This document shows positions 20,468 to 31,160 of a stretch of DNA of 47,500 nt, in pieces; the stretch's first letter is position 1; every line of letters begins with the position of its first letter. The stretch comes from Symbiodinium natans (Eukaryota > Sar > Dinophyceae > Suessiales > Symbiodiniaceae). Where the stretch lies: contig CAJNDS010002343.1 of assembly GCA_905221605.1 (NCBI GenBank), positions 182,974 through 230,473 of the forward strand, given 5' to 3'. A program made the translations under genes and the position numbers. The notes under the pieces are model-generated. The model was not told where the DNA came from, did not search any database, and worked only from the letters and a program-made list of their open reading frames with translations.

Positions 20468-20597
20468 ACTTGGAGGCTCATGGTACTTATTAACCAGTTG
20501 TAACTGTACTTATGACCGTATTAGAGAACTTAAGGGGCGTATACGTGGGCTATAAGTCCAATTATACTTGGTGAATAAGTACCATGAACCTCCAAGT
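20468..20597. mobile_element. Hairpin (MITE-like) element, copy 3, uninterrupted
   Basis: 130 bp with inverted ends ACTTGGAGG.TCATGGTAC. This is the cleanest full-length copy and has no telomeric insert. The central stems are AACTGTACTTAT and GGGCTATAAGT. Confidence 0.88.
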
Positions 20598-21189
20598 AGA
20601 CGGTTGTTCTGGATACTTTTGGAGGTCTGCGCCGGAAAGAAGTTTCTTCAAAGCCCGAATTTGACAACACCGAGAATTCATAGTTCAGGGATAGAACCCC
20701 TCATAATTCTTTGGGTTACCAAAAGGACGCCGCGCTTCTGAGTCTAGGTGTGCGTTGTGCAGTGTCCAGGGTTCAGGGCGTCAGGGTCCAAGGGTTTGAG
20801 GGTTTGGGTTTTTGGCGGCTTTGAAAGGGGGTTTAAGCATTCTTCAGGGCTGCAGGGCTTTAGGGTTCAAAGCTTAAAACTATTGGGATTTTGGGCTGGA
20901 GGGCTTTGGGTGCCGGGATTCGGATTTTGGGGTTTTGGGTTGACGCAAGACTACTTGGCTCAGAAACACACAAACACCCGAAGGCCAAAGTAGCTCAGGC
21001 CTCAACACTCTCCACACGAGCCGCAACCTCGAAACCTGAAGCCAGCCGCCACTTCAAAAGCAGAAGCCTCTAGCGCCGTCGGCATACGTAAGGTCCAGGG
21101 CTTTGGGTTTTTGGGGCTGAGGCTTTGGGCTTCGGGTAATAGGGGCTTTAACCCCTCAACCCCAAACCCTAAACCCTAAACCTGCAACC

Positions 21190-21265
21190 CCAAATGGCAG
21201 ACCTCCGTTCAGGTGATATGTCGCCCAGCCGCTCATAGGTGTAGTCCCCAGACCAACAGCCTTAT
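21190..21265 (-). CDS. Exon with CWxGxYTYE motif
   Basis: Minus strand GCWSGDYTYERLGDISPERR. Shares the pattern Cys-Trp-(Asp/Ser)-Gly-x-(Tyr/Phe)-Thr-Tyr with the exon at 29243-29300. Cys-rich modules of this type are common in dinoflagellate proteins (recalled, not searched). Confidence 0.5.
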
Positions 21266-21844
21266 CAATTTGGAGGTTTACGGGGCAGGGTCGGAGGAGT
21301 TTCGGTCAGGAGGTTCGGAATTAGGAGTTTCGGATTTAGGGCTGAGGGCAGGGCTTGGAGGGGTGAAGGGGCATTGGCTTCAAGGCTTCAGGTCCAGCAA
21401 TTTGTTGTTTGGGGCTTAGGGCTTGGTGGTTTAGGGAGGGTTTAGGGTTTAGGGTTTGGGGTTTATGGCTTGGGGGTTAAGTATTCAGGATGTGTGGCGT
21501 TGATGAGTCTGCGAAACGGGGCGTGTAAGGGGCTTCGGGTTCAGCGGCGGTAAGGGTTCAAGAGTTTTCGAGGGTTTGAGACCACAGGGTAAGTTAAGAA
21601 CCGTGTGAACCAAGTGAACACAGTGAACGAAGTGAAATAGCCGGCGTACGAACGGCAACTTCATGTACGCTCTCGTCTCACCGTAATAATACCATTATTC
21701 ATTAAAAAAAAACGCGTGAGTGCGCGAGTGAAACGAACAAGCGAATAAGACACAAGAACACAAGAAGAGAAGAATGAGTCATGTCAAGATAAGTGAGTCC
21801 CTATGTACGCCGGGAGGTCTGTGAGGTGCTCTATGTCAGCCTCC

Positions 21845-21928
21845 TTAGGGTTTAGGGTTTAGGGTTTAGGGTTTAGGGTTTAGGGTTTAGGGTTTAGGGT
21901 TTAGGGTTTAGGGTTTAGGGTTTAGGGT
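21845..21928. repeat. TTTAGGG array
   Basis: About 12 perfect units. A CCCTAAA array in the opposite orientation follows at 22057-22120 with about 128 bp between. Confidence 0.92.
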
Positions 21929-22109
21929 CCTCAGTGTTTATCTCGATCTCGGAAGACTTCAGGTGCTGCATCATCGTGTCATCTTTCGGGCGCTTGCATC
22001 TTCAGGGTTTCTCAGATCGTCAGGCCGCCATCTTCTTCAGGAAAGATCACGTAGCACCCTAAACCCTAAACCCTAAACCCTAAACCCTAAACCCTAAACC
22101 CTAAACCCT

Positions 22110-22370
22110 AAACCCTAAACCGCATCATCTGCGACGTTGTGATTGAGCCGCGCCTCACAGGCCTTCCTGGCAAAAAAAACACTTGCTTTTTGCAGCTGCT
22201 TTTTGGGTGAGAACGTCTCTCTAGGCCGGTTGCTGTGATGTGCATGCCGCCGGATGTCGGTGACCCCCGTGCGAGGTCCCGCCCGTATTTGCCCCAAACA
22301 AGTATAGACGATCTCCGACACCAGGAACGACCTTTCGCGTACGTCCCAAGCGATTGTTGAGAGTCAGTGT
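22110..22370 (-). CDS. Coding island
   Basis: Minus strand FLVSEIVYTCLGQIRAGPRT then GVTDIRRHAHHSNRPRETFS and FFARKACEARLNHNVADDA. Open across the island; a second frame (GDRLYLFGANTGG) is also plausible. Not recognised. Confidence 0.4.
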
Positions 22371-23518
22371 TAGGGGTTAGGGTTTTAGGAGTGTAGGGCT
22401 TTTACGGGTTTTAGGGGTTTTAGGGTTTAGGGTTTCAGGGTTTAGGGTTTTAGGGCTTTAGGGCTTTAGGGCTTCAGGGGTTTAGGGTTTGAGCCTTTCA
22501 GAGCTTTAGGCGCGTAGGGTTTTAGGGTTTTTGAGTTTATGTAGAGTCTCAGGTTTTAGGTTTTAGGGTTGTAGGAGGGCTTAAGGGTTTTAGGGCCTTA
22601 GGGTTTAGGGTTTTAGGGTTTGAGCGTGTTGCTTTGTGTGTTACGGTGTTTTAGGTTTAGGGGTTTGGGACATTGGGCTTTCTTTGAGTGTTTGGGGTCA
22701 TCGGCGTTTGGTGCTGCTGTGTGTTGTTGGAAGTTTAGGCTTTCGGGTTTGCGAGCCTTAGGTTTAGGGTTTAGGGCCTATGGGTTTTAGTGCTTTAGGG
22801 TTCAGGGCCAGAACCCGAGTCCCAAAGCTGCAAGCAGCCAAAGCACAAGCCCAAACACAAAGGCCTGAGCCCAAAGACCCCTTCCATTCTCCACACCGTA
22901 GTTGCGGAGTTCATAAGCCCCCAAAAAAGTATACACTTTCAGTTCTATAGGGGACTATAGAATCCAAAAAAGTGTAAAGTGTACTCACTCAGCTACTCAG
23001 ACACTAGAACTCTTACTGTATGGCCGGTTTAGGGTTTAGGGTTTAGGGTTTAGGGAAATCGAAATAATGGTCCCTCTCCGATTTGTCGTACAAACCTGGC
23101 AAGGGACCCCAATGCCTGCGAGAAACGAAAAGGACACCCAACGAAACCAGTTCATCAACAAAGCTACTGCTAAAAATAGAAACTAACCCCCAACCCCAAA
23201 TCCTAAACCCTAAACCCTAAACCCTCAAGCCCCTGTAACTTGAAATTAGTCACGAACTCCTAGGAACTCTTTGAAACTTTCCCCGGACCTGAACCCTGAA
23301 TAACTTCAATAAACCCTGAACCCTGAACCCTAACCCTGAACCCTGAACCCTAAACCCTAAAGCCCTACACCCTCAACCCTAAATCCTAAACCCTCAACCC
23401 TGAATGAGGGCTCGCGGCCAGTATGCCCTTGCGGCCCGTGCTGTAGGTCGCAGCCTGCGGATCACATGAGCCCAGATACTGCAACGAAGCAACCCTCAAC
23501 CCTACACCCGAAACCCTA

Positions 23519-23603
23519 TAGGGTTTAGGGTTTAGGGTTTAGGGTTTAGGGTTTAGGGTTTAGGGTTTAGGGTTTAGGGTCTAGGGTTTAGGGTTTAGGG
23601 CCC
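23519..23603. repeat. TTTAGGG array abutting the LINE
   Basis: About 12 units directly next to the 3' end of the LINE. Confidence 0.92.
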
Positions 23604-26600
23604 AGGGAGTTGTGCAGGTCGTGCCGCAACTCGGACCCGCCATCTCCCACCTGCGGGCCCGGTCTCCACCCAAAGAGCCCAAGACTCCTGAATTAAGGAG
23701 TATTGCTTGCTTGCGCACTCCTCAGGGCAACCGTCCTCGTCAAGCGGGTCTCTGGTACCTAAATGTGTACAACCTTGCGGGAAACACAGCAGCACCAGAT
23801 CAAAATTTGTGTTCGAAGGTGGCTGCAGGGAGAAGCAGGGACTGTTGCCTGCATCACTGACATCGCTGCACTCTGCGCCAAAAGCGCGGTAGAGCTGTAC
23901 GAGCGGGCAAGCAAGCGGCAAGCTACCAGCACAGCTGAGCGTAGCTGCCAATGCGAACCCCGTACACACTGCCCGTAAACTACTTGTATGCATAACCTCT
24001 CACTCGACATGTTCATTCTTCGCTCCAAGCTTTTGCATGAGATCCATGGCTTTGCGCTCCATAGATCCACGTGGCGCCTGCCCGAAGAGCTGGATGCCTC
24101 CATCAGCAACGAGCGCGCTAACAAGAGCCTTTTCCATGTCTTTGTGCTCATCGCTGAGTCGCAAGAAGAGCTTCTTGTGCGTGGAGACGTGCATATTCTG
24201 GACACGGCAAACCTTCACTGCACCAGCGAGCTGCGAAGCCTTGGGCGGGTGGCTCGCAAGGAAGTGCTCGATGATCTCCTGGTCAGCTGCCCCGAGATTG
24301 GCCTTCAAGCAAAGGAGCAAAGCAACCAGGGCGTACTCATCTGGTTGTCCTTCTTGGTGGCCAGAGTGGCCACGTGTGCGGTCGGCATGAAGCTGGCGAG
24401 CTTGTTCACAAGCTTTGATCGCCCCATGATTCGCCTCAAACTTGATGGTGGAGTAAGCCATGCTACAGAGCAATCGCAAGTCTGCCGCATTCTTGAGGCT
24501 CAAGCGTGTGATGATCAGGAGTAGCTCTCGCTCAAGGTCCGACTTGTTGCTCGCTACGGCCCTGGTCTTGGCTGGCTTCTCGCCTTCAAGCTGAGGCCGA
24601 AGGTGCGCTGCCCACTGGTCGGCCATGGCGCTGGAAGTAGTAGTCGCTGCGCGGTCTCCGGAACGCAGTGGGCAGGTGCGACGCCAAGTGTGCTTGAGCC
24701 TCACCCAGCAGTCGGAGCGGAACATCACAGATTGCACACTAGGCAAGCTCGCGTGTACTTGATGCAGTGTAGCGCTGCCTGCCGTCCGGCTACAGTACCC
24801 TCGTCTGATGCTATCATGCAAATGGTTGCGTGCCACTCGCACAGAGGCCAAGGTAGCCCGGCATGCGCAGCACTGGTTACTGATGGTGAGCAGTGTTGCC
24901 AAAGAGCGCCTTTGTTCATGTTGTTTGCTGTGAGCCAGATGTACTGCGAGAGCACGGAAAGTGGGGAAGGTGGCATTGCACGGCTGGCCATCAGCGAGCA
25001 GCGCATCACATGCAAAAGTCTCATCGGCGGCATCCGCTCCTGGAGGCGCAGCAGCCGGAAGCGACAAACCTGGAGGGGGGACCAGGGCTCCCAAGTACCT
25101 CGTCCTGAGTTCTGCCGGATCTTGTTGCAAGAAGGCTTCACGGAAGTCTGCATCAACGAACAGCACGAGCGGCCCGTCAGCAGCCGCAGACATGAAACCA
25201 CTGCTGTCCCATGCAGCCAGCTGTCGAATGTCTTCACCCAGCTGTCGCATCCAAGCGTGTGACCGATCATGGATGGCACCGTTCTCGTCGAAAGGCGCCG
25301 GAGTGCCAGGGATGTGCCCGAAAAATGTGAAGAGGAGCGCGAGGTGCTCCTCGGGCCTAGCCACAATGCGCTGCCACCACTGCAGGCGTTGCACTGACAA
25401 TTCAACAGCTGTAGGTGCAGAACGCAGGAGGCGCCACACATGGTCGTTTGAGAGGGCCTTGTATTTGTCCACACTTTTCTCGCACGCTGTGCCTTGTAAG
25501 ACCTTTCTACCAAACTTGAGGAGCTCCTTGTCCAGGGTACGCACATCAGGCGCCTGCACAGGAAAAGCAACCAGTCCGCTGTAGGCAGCTCCCACAACCA
25601 TGCTCTTGAAGACCGTAAGTCTCCATCTTTTGACACGACACTTGGCCCAGAACTTGCCGAGAGCATAGTACGCAGTTCTGGCTGCTTGTACTCTACGGCC
25701 TCGTTCATCATGGAGTTGGCCATCAAAAGCCAAGTACGGCCCCAGGTAACGAGCGTGTCGCTGCACGCTGCCAGGGACGATTCTGGGAAGAGTGAAAGCG
25801 TTTCGCAGGTGGCTGTTGGCACCCTGTCCGGCAAAGAAGGGCAGCACCTCTTGTTTGGCTTCATTTTGCGCAAAGTCCGGAGCCAGGGCACGTGAAAGAA
25901 GGGTGCTCGACAGCGACGCGGCATTGTGGAGGCAGAGCGCACTGTCTGCTCGCATGGTTCTTGCCACATCATCAGCGTAAGAAGATAGCGAAACATCCAT
26001 TTGCATGGGCACGGAGGGCGGGTCAACAGACTCCGAACGCTCAACCGCCAGATTGCCCGCCAGTATGTTTGCCAACCCACGCTGCAGCTCGGGACTGGAG
26101 GCTGTAACGGCCAGCCGCTTTGAACTTTGCAAGTAGCTGTCCAGGCGGGGGTGGTAGGCAGCCAAGAACCATGGGCCGGCAATAGTGTCACCAGGGAGGG
26201 TACCGCTCCCAATGCTGCAGTGTAATGCGCCATCTGCACAAGGCAAAACCATCTGAGCCATCTGCAAACGTTGTCGCAGGTGTGCACACTCAGCGCTGGG
26301 GAGTTGTGTAGAAGCAAGGAAAGGTGCCAAGGTGCGCTGGTGGCTGGCGCAAGCAAAGGCATTTGCGAGGTCGTAGAAGGCGGTGAAGTGAGACACACGT
26401 CCTTGCTGCAGCCTGTGCCGCAAAAGGCTCTGTTGCAGGATGGCCTGTTCGCGCCTGCGATGCGCCAGGTATCCGGCAGCGTAGTGCCGCTTGTAGGTGG
26501 CAGGGACACGCTTCCACACTTGCGCGTAGTAGGCTTTGCCGAGAGACTCCAACGAGTGTAGCAAGCGCAAGCCCGCTGGTCCAGTCTTTCCATTTCTCTT

Positions 26601-28455
26601 GGCGATGGTGAAGGCTCCGGTCTTGTGCCAGCATCTTGGGCTGGCGCGGGAAGCTTGCATGCTGGCATGCAGCATGAGGAAACCAGACGACACGTTTGGA
26701 CTGGGCAGGGGCACTTGGCAGTTGCGCACGCCATTTTGCCTGCAGCGCGTGCCCTTGTCTGGCTCCAGCAGCATTCTCCAAACAGCGGCAGGAAAGGACC
26801 AAGGTGGTGGGGTTTTGCGAAGCTTGCTGTAGCGAAGTTCCCGCTGAGTTCGCCACGCTGACCAGCGCCCCATGCGAAGGTGTGCGCCAGAGACTTGCAC
26901 GTCCATGTTTGGAGAGACGTCAGTGGCCGGGCAAAGGGTGGCTGAGACACCTCCCTGTGGCCCCTGTTGCGCCAGGAAGTGAAGCCACTCAGATTTGTCA
27001 AAGAGAGGGGTGGCTGGCGCAGCCATCTGCCGTCGCTTTGGGCCGATGTTCTTCCCAGCCAAGATACGCGAGACCTTCCAGGCTGTTGCAAAGTCCTTCT
27101 TCCTCCATGCCTCGGCGACTTCGGCCACAAGTGCAGCTTGCCGAGCATGATATAGGCGTCGCTTAATGCGACGGACCACTTTAGTGGCCTCCTTACAGTT
27201 GCCAGCAGCGACGCTGACCTCCGGAGAATCTTGAGGGTGGTCGCGGAGTCGTCGTAAAGCGAGCCTGGCAGCGCGTCGCTCCTCTGTTGCAGCAGCGAGG
27301 TCAGTGTCCTGTTTGTTGTGCTTTGTATCCGCGGGGCTTTTTCTGAAATAGCACAACGCTTGTTCCATGATGGGTTCATGTAGCGCTTGATGAACAGCAT
27401 CCGGACCCTGTTTTGCAAGGGAATTCCAGTCGACCCCTTGCAACCGCGACTCCACAGCGTGCACAAAGTCAGGGAGCCCTTCTCCTCGCAGGCACCGGTA
27501 CAGCTTATCATGATCCCAGACGATACGTTCATCCTCTGCGGCGCCGTAGCGGAGTCGGATGGTGACATTGAGGACGAGTGGTCTGTGATCGCGTCTGGCA
27601 TTGCAGTCGATAAGCTGCAACGCATCTCCAGCGCGGTCCCACACTTCACAAGACTGGATTTGGGGGCGGAGGGCTTGAGGGAGGAGGAGAAAGTCCACCC
27701 TAGATGTGGATCTGCCATCGTTAGAGTAGAAGGTAGGGCTACAACGAAAAAAAGTGTTGCCAAAACAAAGATGGTGGCGCTCAGCAAACTGACGCAGCAG
27801 CCGCCCATTTGTGTTTTCCGGCGCCGGATTTGCTGTTCCCACGGACGCAGACTTGGACATGGCGTGAGCATGCTGCAAGCCAGGGATCTTGTCCAAGCCG
27901 AGATGCGCATTCCCATCCATGAAAATAAGAGGAACACAGCGATGACCATGTTGCGACACCAACTCGCACATCCATTTGCAGATGCGTTTTGACAGGTCTG
28001 TCCGAGTATCGTTGGGTGGAAGATACGCCACAATGCAAAGGAGATCCAGCTGCGGTGTTTTGAACCTGGCAGCCCCAACTCTTCCGCGTAGCTCACCTTC
28101 TCCGCTCCAATGTCCTCGAAAGTGCTTAGGTGCAATGTATCGTCTATGAACCCACAGCTCCAGGCCAGTGGATGGATCACCTTTGGCCCACTGCAATCGA
28201 TTGAAATGACCCAGCTTGCCTTGTTGAACAGAGTTGTCCAATGCACGATTGGTGCCCACAATCCCGACCAAGTGACACGACTTAAACTGAGCCAAGCAGT
28301 CATGGTCTCGATTGGCCTGGAGCATAGAGAGAGGGTTGTACACGCAGCATCGTATGCTGCCCATGGCTCACACTTAGCATGTGAGCGGGGCAGTGGCAGC
28401 GAAGATCTGAAATCAGGCATCTGCGCCGAAGAAGGCTGTCATGGCTTTAGGTAGT
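23604..28455 (-). mobile_element. Non-LTR retrotransposon (LINE), near full length
   Basis: The element runs on the minus strand around the ORF at 24000-28364. About 395 bp of 3' sequence follow the stop and end at about 23604, directly against a TTTAGGG array at 23519-23603. No poly(A) tail is visible. The 5' border is not sharp; sequence character changes near 28455-28500 from GC-rich to AT-rich. I found no convincing target-site duplication. Both flanks carry a TTTAGG-like motif (GGTTTAGGG on the left, GCTTTAGG at about 28444), which would fit insertion into telomeric repeats but is too short to prove it. Confidence 0.75.
24000..28364 (-). CDS. LINE ORF: APE-type endonuclease, reverse transcriptase and zinc-finger-like C-terminus
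   Basis: A single open frame of 1,454 codons. Residues from about 5 to 265 resemble an apurinic-endonuclease-like domain, with FMDGNAHLG near 147-155, RVDFLLL near 221-227 and DHRPLVL near 259-265. The reverse transcriptase has motif A FYDLANAF at about 663-670 (catalytic Asp about 665), a motif-B-like LPGDTIAGPW at about 717-726, and the motif C box YADD at about 796-799. C-terminal Cys/His pairs (CDALLADGQPC followed by HLAHSKQH at about 1115-1145, then CCACRATL with a later His and Cys) look like zinc fingers. By family knowledge it nicks DNA and copies its own RNA there. No RNase H domain and no upstream ORF1 was recognised. The Met at 28364 opens straight into the endonuclease. The frame is unbroken, so it may be active or recently so. 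Confidence 0.9.
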   Translation of the reverse strand: MGSIRCCVYNPLSMLQANRDHDCLAQFKSCHLVGIVGTNRALDNSVQQGKLGHFNRLQWAKGDPSTGLELWVHRRYIAPKHFRGHWSGEGELRGRVGAARFKTPQLDLLCIVAYLPPNDTRTDLSKRICKWMCELVSQHGHRCVPLIFMDGNAHLGLDKIPGLQHAHAMSKSASVGTANPAPENTNGRLLRQFAERHHLCFGNTFFRCSPTFYSNDGRSTSRVDFLLLPQALRPQIQSCEVWDRAGDALQLIDCNARRDHRPLVLNVTIRLRYGAAEDERIVWDHDKLYRCLRGEGLPDFVHAVESRLQGVDWNSLAKQGPDAVHQALHEPIMEQALCYFRKSPADTKHNKQDTDLAAATEERRAARLALRRLRDHPQDSPEVSVAAGNCKEATKVVRRIKRRLYHARQAALVAEVAEAWRKKDFATAWKVSRILAGKNIGPKRRQMAAPATPLFDKSEWLHFLAQQGPQGGVSATLCPATDVSPNMDVQVSGAHLRMGRWSAWRTQRELRYSKLRKTPPPWSFPAAVWRMLLEPDKGTRCRQNGVRNCQVPLPSPNVSSGFLMLHASMQASRASPRCWHKTGAFTIAKRNGKTGPAGLRLLHSLESLGKAYYAQVWKRVPATYKRHYAAGYLAHRRREQAILQQSLLRHRLQQGRVSHFTAFYDLANAFACASHQRTLAPFLASTQLPSAECAHLRQRLQMAQMVLPCADGALHCSIGSGTLPGDTIAGPWFLAAYHPRLDSYLQSSKRLAVTASSPELQRGLANILAGNLAVERSESVDPPSVPMQMDVSLSSYADDVARTMRADSALCLHNAASLSSTLLSRALAPDFAQNEAKQEVLPFFAGQGANSHLRNAFTLPRIVPGSVQRHARYLGPYLAFDGQLHDERGRRVQAARTAYYALGKFWAKCRVKRWRLTVFKSMVVGAAYSGLVAFPVQAPDVRTLDKELLKFGRKVLQGTACEKSVDKYKALSNDHVWRLLRSAPTAVELSVQRLQWWQRIVARPEEHLALLFTFFGHIPGTPAPFDENGAIHDRSHAWMRQLGEDIRQLAAWDSSGFMSAAADGPLVLFVDADFREAFLQQDPAELRTRYLGALVPPPGLSLPAAAPPGADAADETFACDALLADGQPCNATFPTFRALAVHLAHSKQHEQRRSLATLLTISNQCCACRATLASVRVARNHLHDSIRRGYCSRTAGSATLHQVHASLPSVQSVMFRSDCWVRLKHTWRRTCPLRSGDRAATTTSSAMADQWAAHLRPQLEGEKPAKTRAVASNKSDLERELLLIITRLSLKNAADLRLLCSMAYSTIKFEANHGAIKACEQARQLHADRTRGHSGHQEGQPDEYALVALLLCLKANLGAADQEIIEHFLASHPPKASQLAGAVKVCRVQNMHVSTHKKLFLRLSDEHKDMEKALVSALVADGGIQLFGQAPRGSMERKAMDLMQKLGAKNEHVE

Positions 28456-29240
28456 TTCGATGGGCGCGTGGGGCGCTTGAGGTCAGAAAAGGAGTATAGC
28501 TTAAATCATATGAAGTAGGGTTTATATTTCTTGTATCCCCAAAAGGACACCAAATATATACACTCACCAAAATTAAAAAGGAACCTTATATACACTCACC
28601 AAAAACAGAAATATATACCCTGCTTCATATAGGGATCCTTAATCTGATTTAAGGTATGTTCCTTAATTAAGGGGTATTGGGCTCTTTGGGCAGGGCTCTC
28701 TGGGGTTTGCTTGCGGTTTAGGGCTAGACCTCGGAGTACCTGGGAATAAAAAAGGGTGCCCTTCTTGGTTTAGGTTTGGGTTTAGGCGGTTTAGGCTCTT
28801 TTTGTTTTTGTTGGCGGGTTTAGGGTTTAGGGTATGGGGTTTAGGGTATAGATGGGACTCCATTCACCTACAGCAGTATGCATTCGACCTACTCATTCAG
28901 GGGTACTGCAAGATTTGAGGGAACGAGCGGGCGACTTATTCTTAATGACCTCGGCGTAGGATCTATTATTTGCACGAGAACCCCCAGATTAGCCCTTATC
29001 TTGCCCTTACCAGGAAGAGCATATACTTTCTAATTTGAGGGTCTACGATTTTAGGGGTACCTATTGTGGTCTTTATTGTAAGGAAATCCAACTACTTTGG
29101 AGGGTCCATTTCCGGGTCCCCTATGTTCGTATACCTCCATTTGGGGGGGTGGGGGGGTAAGGGGGTTCTTAAGCAAACAATGGATCCTTCGGGCCAGAAC
29201 CCCAAAATTCGAGACAAACGCTTGGCCCCAGGCAGGTTGC
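28456..29240. other. AT-rich stretch without recognised gene
   Basis: Contains a direct repeat TATATACACTCACCAAAA (about 28555 and 28589), short telomere-like pieces (28815-28850) and a block (29055-29135) related to 33566-33662 and to the interior of the 15792-16172 intron. No convincing coding frame. Confidence 0.5.
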
Positions 29241-29242
29241 GT

Positions 29243-29300
29243 AAGTAAACTTTCCGCCGTCCCAGCAGTCCGCGTTGGGACAGCACTCCTGTGCGAGGGT
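29243..29300 (-). CDS. Cys-rich exon with CWDGGxFTY motif
   Basis: Minus strand AQECCPNADCWDGGKFTYA then TCLGPS. Similar to the exons at 30500-30590 and 21190-21265. Confidence 0.55.
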
Positions 29301-29547
29301 TTAGGGTTTAGGGTTGTTTAGGGTTCAGGGTTTAGGGTTTAGGGTCTGGGGTCTAGGGTTTAAGGTAAATCCCTAGACCCTCTACTATAGTCGGAAAACA
29401 AGCTCATAGAATTCCCTTATGATCCCTTTATGATTGTACTATATTGACCCGCAAGACCCTAATCTAATCCGCCGAGGACTTGGGCCGTAGGTGTCTGGGT
29501 GGCCCAAAGCAATAATCCCGTCCCCACAGCCCAGGGACCCGGTTTGC

Positions 29548-30075
29548 CCTAAACCCTAAACCCTAAACCCTAAACCCTAAACCCTAAACCCTAAACCCTA
29601 AACCCTAAACCCTAAACCCTAAACCCTAAACCCTAAACCCTAAACCCTAAACCCTAAACCCTAAACCCTAAACCCTAAACCCTTTCTTTGATTTGTTTGG
29701 CCTGAGATGGGTATCCCCCCCCAGCCGACAGGTGTCCGGGAGCAAACGGTGCATCAGGACCAGGGGCACTTCAGCTTCGGCCCTGCTGGCTCAGGGTTTA
29801 GGGTTTAGGGTTTAGGGTTTAGGGTTTAGGGTTTAGGGTTTAGGGTTTAGGGTTAAGGGTTAAGGGTTTAGGGTTTAGGGTTTAGGGTTTAGGGTTTAGG
29901 GTTTAGGGTTTAGGGTTTAGGGTTTAGGGTTAGGTTTAGGGTTTAGGGTTTAGGGTTTAGGGTTTAGGGTTTAGGGTTTAGGGTTTAGGGTTTAGGGTTT
30001 AGGGTTTAGGGTTTAGGGTTTAGGGTTTAGGGTTTAGGGTTTAGGGTTTAGGGTTTAGGGTTTAGGGTTTAGGGC
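29548..30075. repeat. Inverted pair of telomeric arrays
   Basis: About 19 CCCTAAA units (29548-29683), 108 bp of unique sequence, then about 40 TTTAGGG units (29791-30075) with a few GGGTTAAG interruptions. The C-rich strands face outward. Confidence 0.93.
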
Positions 30076-30499
30076 CTCAGAACCTGGAGGTCCTTTCGCC
30101 TTCTCCTTTTTCCTCCGCCCCTTTCCCAGCCCCAGCCCCCTGGTTTGGGTTGCCTTGTTACAGAAGCTCAGGCCGAGGCGGGTCGCGTAGCGTTAAAATT
30201 ATTCAGGCCCCTATTATTAGACCCAACTTCTGGAGCCACTTATAAGGCCATTCAGGGGCTAGAGGAGGTTCGGGGGCGCAGGGGTTGTTTTTGGGGTTAA
30301 AGGAACCTTGGGAGGTTTAGGGTTTAGGGTTTAGGGTTTAGGGTTTAGGGTTTAGGGTTTAGGGTTTAGGGTTCAGGGTTCAGGGTTTAGGGTTGAGGGT
30401 GCAGGGTTTGGGTTAGGAGTATAGGGGGCCCTAAACCCTAAACACTAAACCTAAACCCTAAACCCGGGGCTTCTAGGGCTTTGTAGTGTTACTCAAGTT

Positions 30500-30590
30500 T
30501 ACGCTGTCCTCAAAGCTGTAGAGGTCGTCCCAGCAATCCGCGTGAGTCGTGGCATCGCCTTGGCAGCACCTGCGATTCAAAATCTACGCC
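30500..30590 (-). CDS. Cys-rich exon with ADCWDD motif
   Basis: Minus strand NRRCCQGDATTHADCWDDLY then SFEDSV. Pattern CC...ADCWD is shared with 29243-29300; the two may be exons of one gene. Confidence 0.55.
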
Positions 30591-31027
30591 CTAAACCCTA
30601 AACCCTAGCCCCTGCACCCCAAACCCAAAACCCTGAGCCCTAAACCCTAAAAACTTAAGCTAAAATCGGGAACTTGAAGCCCAAATCCCAAACAGCAAGC
30701 CAGAAAACTCCCCCGCCACAACACATTCGTTGTGGGGTCTGTAGCATTCTTTAAGCTTCCTCAGAGCACGAAAGGGGGGGGGGGGGGGTGTCGATTCAGG
30801 AGGATTTCATGTTAAAGTTTAGAGAGTTTAGGGTTTAGGGGTTTATGGGTTTAGGGGTTTAAGGGTTTAGGGGTTTAGGAGTTTAGGGTTTTAAGGTTTA
30901 GGGGTTTAGGGTTTAGGGTTTAGGGCTTCAGGCATCTTAGTCATCCGATGTTGGAGATGCCAAAAATCAAGCCTTTGAGACCGTCCCTGGACCTGAAGCC
31001 CTGAGCCCCCCTGCCATCTAAACCCTA

Positions 31028-31160
31028 AGCCCAAACCCCAAACCCCAAACCCCAAACCCCAAACCCCAAACCCCAAACCCCAAACCCCAAACCCCAAACC
31101 CCAAACCCCAAACCCCAAACCCTAAACCCTAAACCCTAAACCCTAAACCCAAACCCCAAA
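31028..31160. repeat. CCCCAAA array
   Basis: About 14 tandem CCCCAAA units turning into CCCTAAA; a second variant of the 7-mer. Confidence 0.92.

Noticed and set aside
23595-23993. Minus-strand frame of 132 codons after the LINE ORF
   Set aside because: Lies in the presumed 3' untranslated part of the LINE; no motif, and a second frame is equally open.
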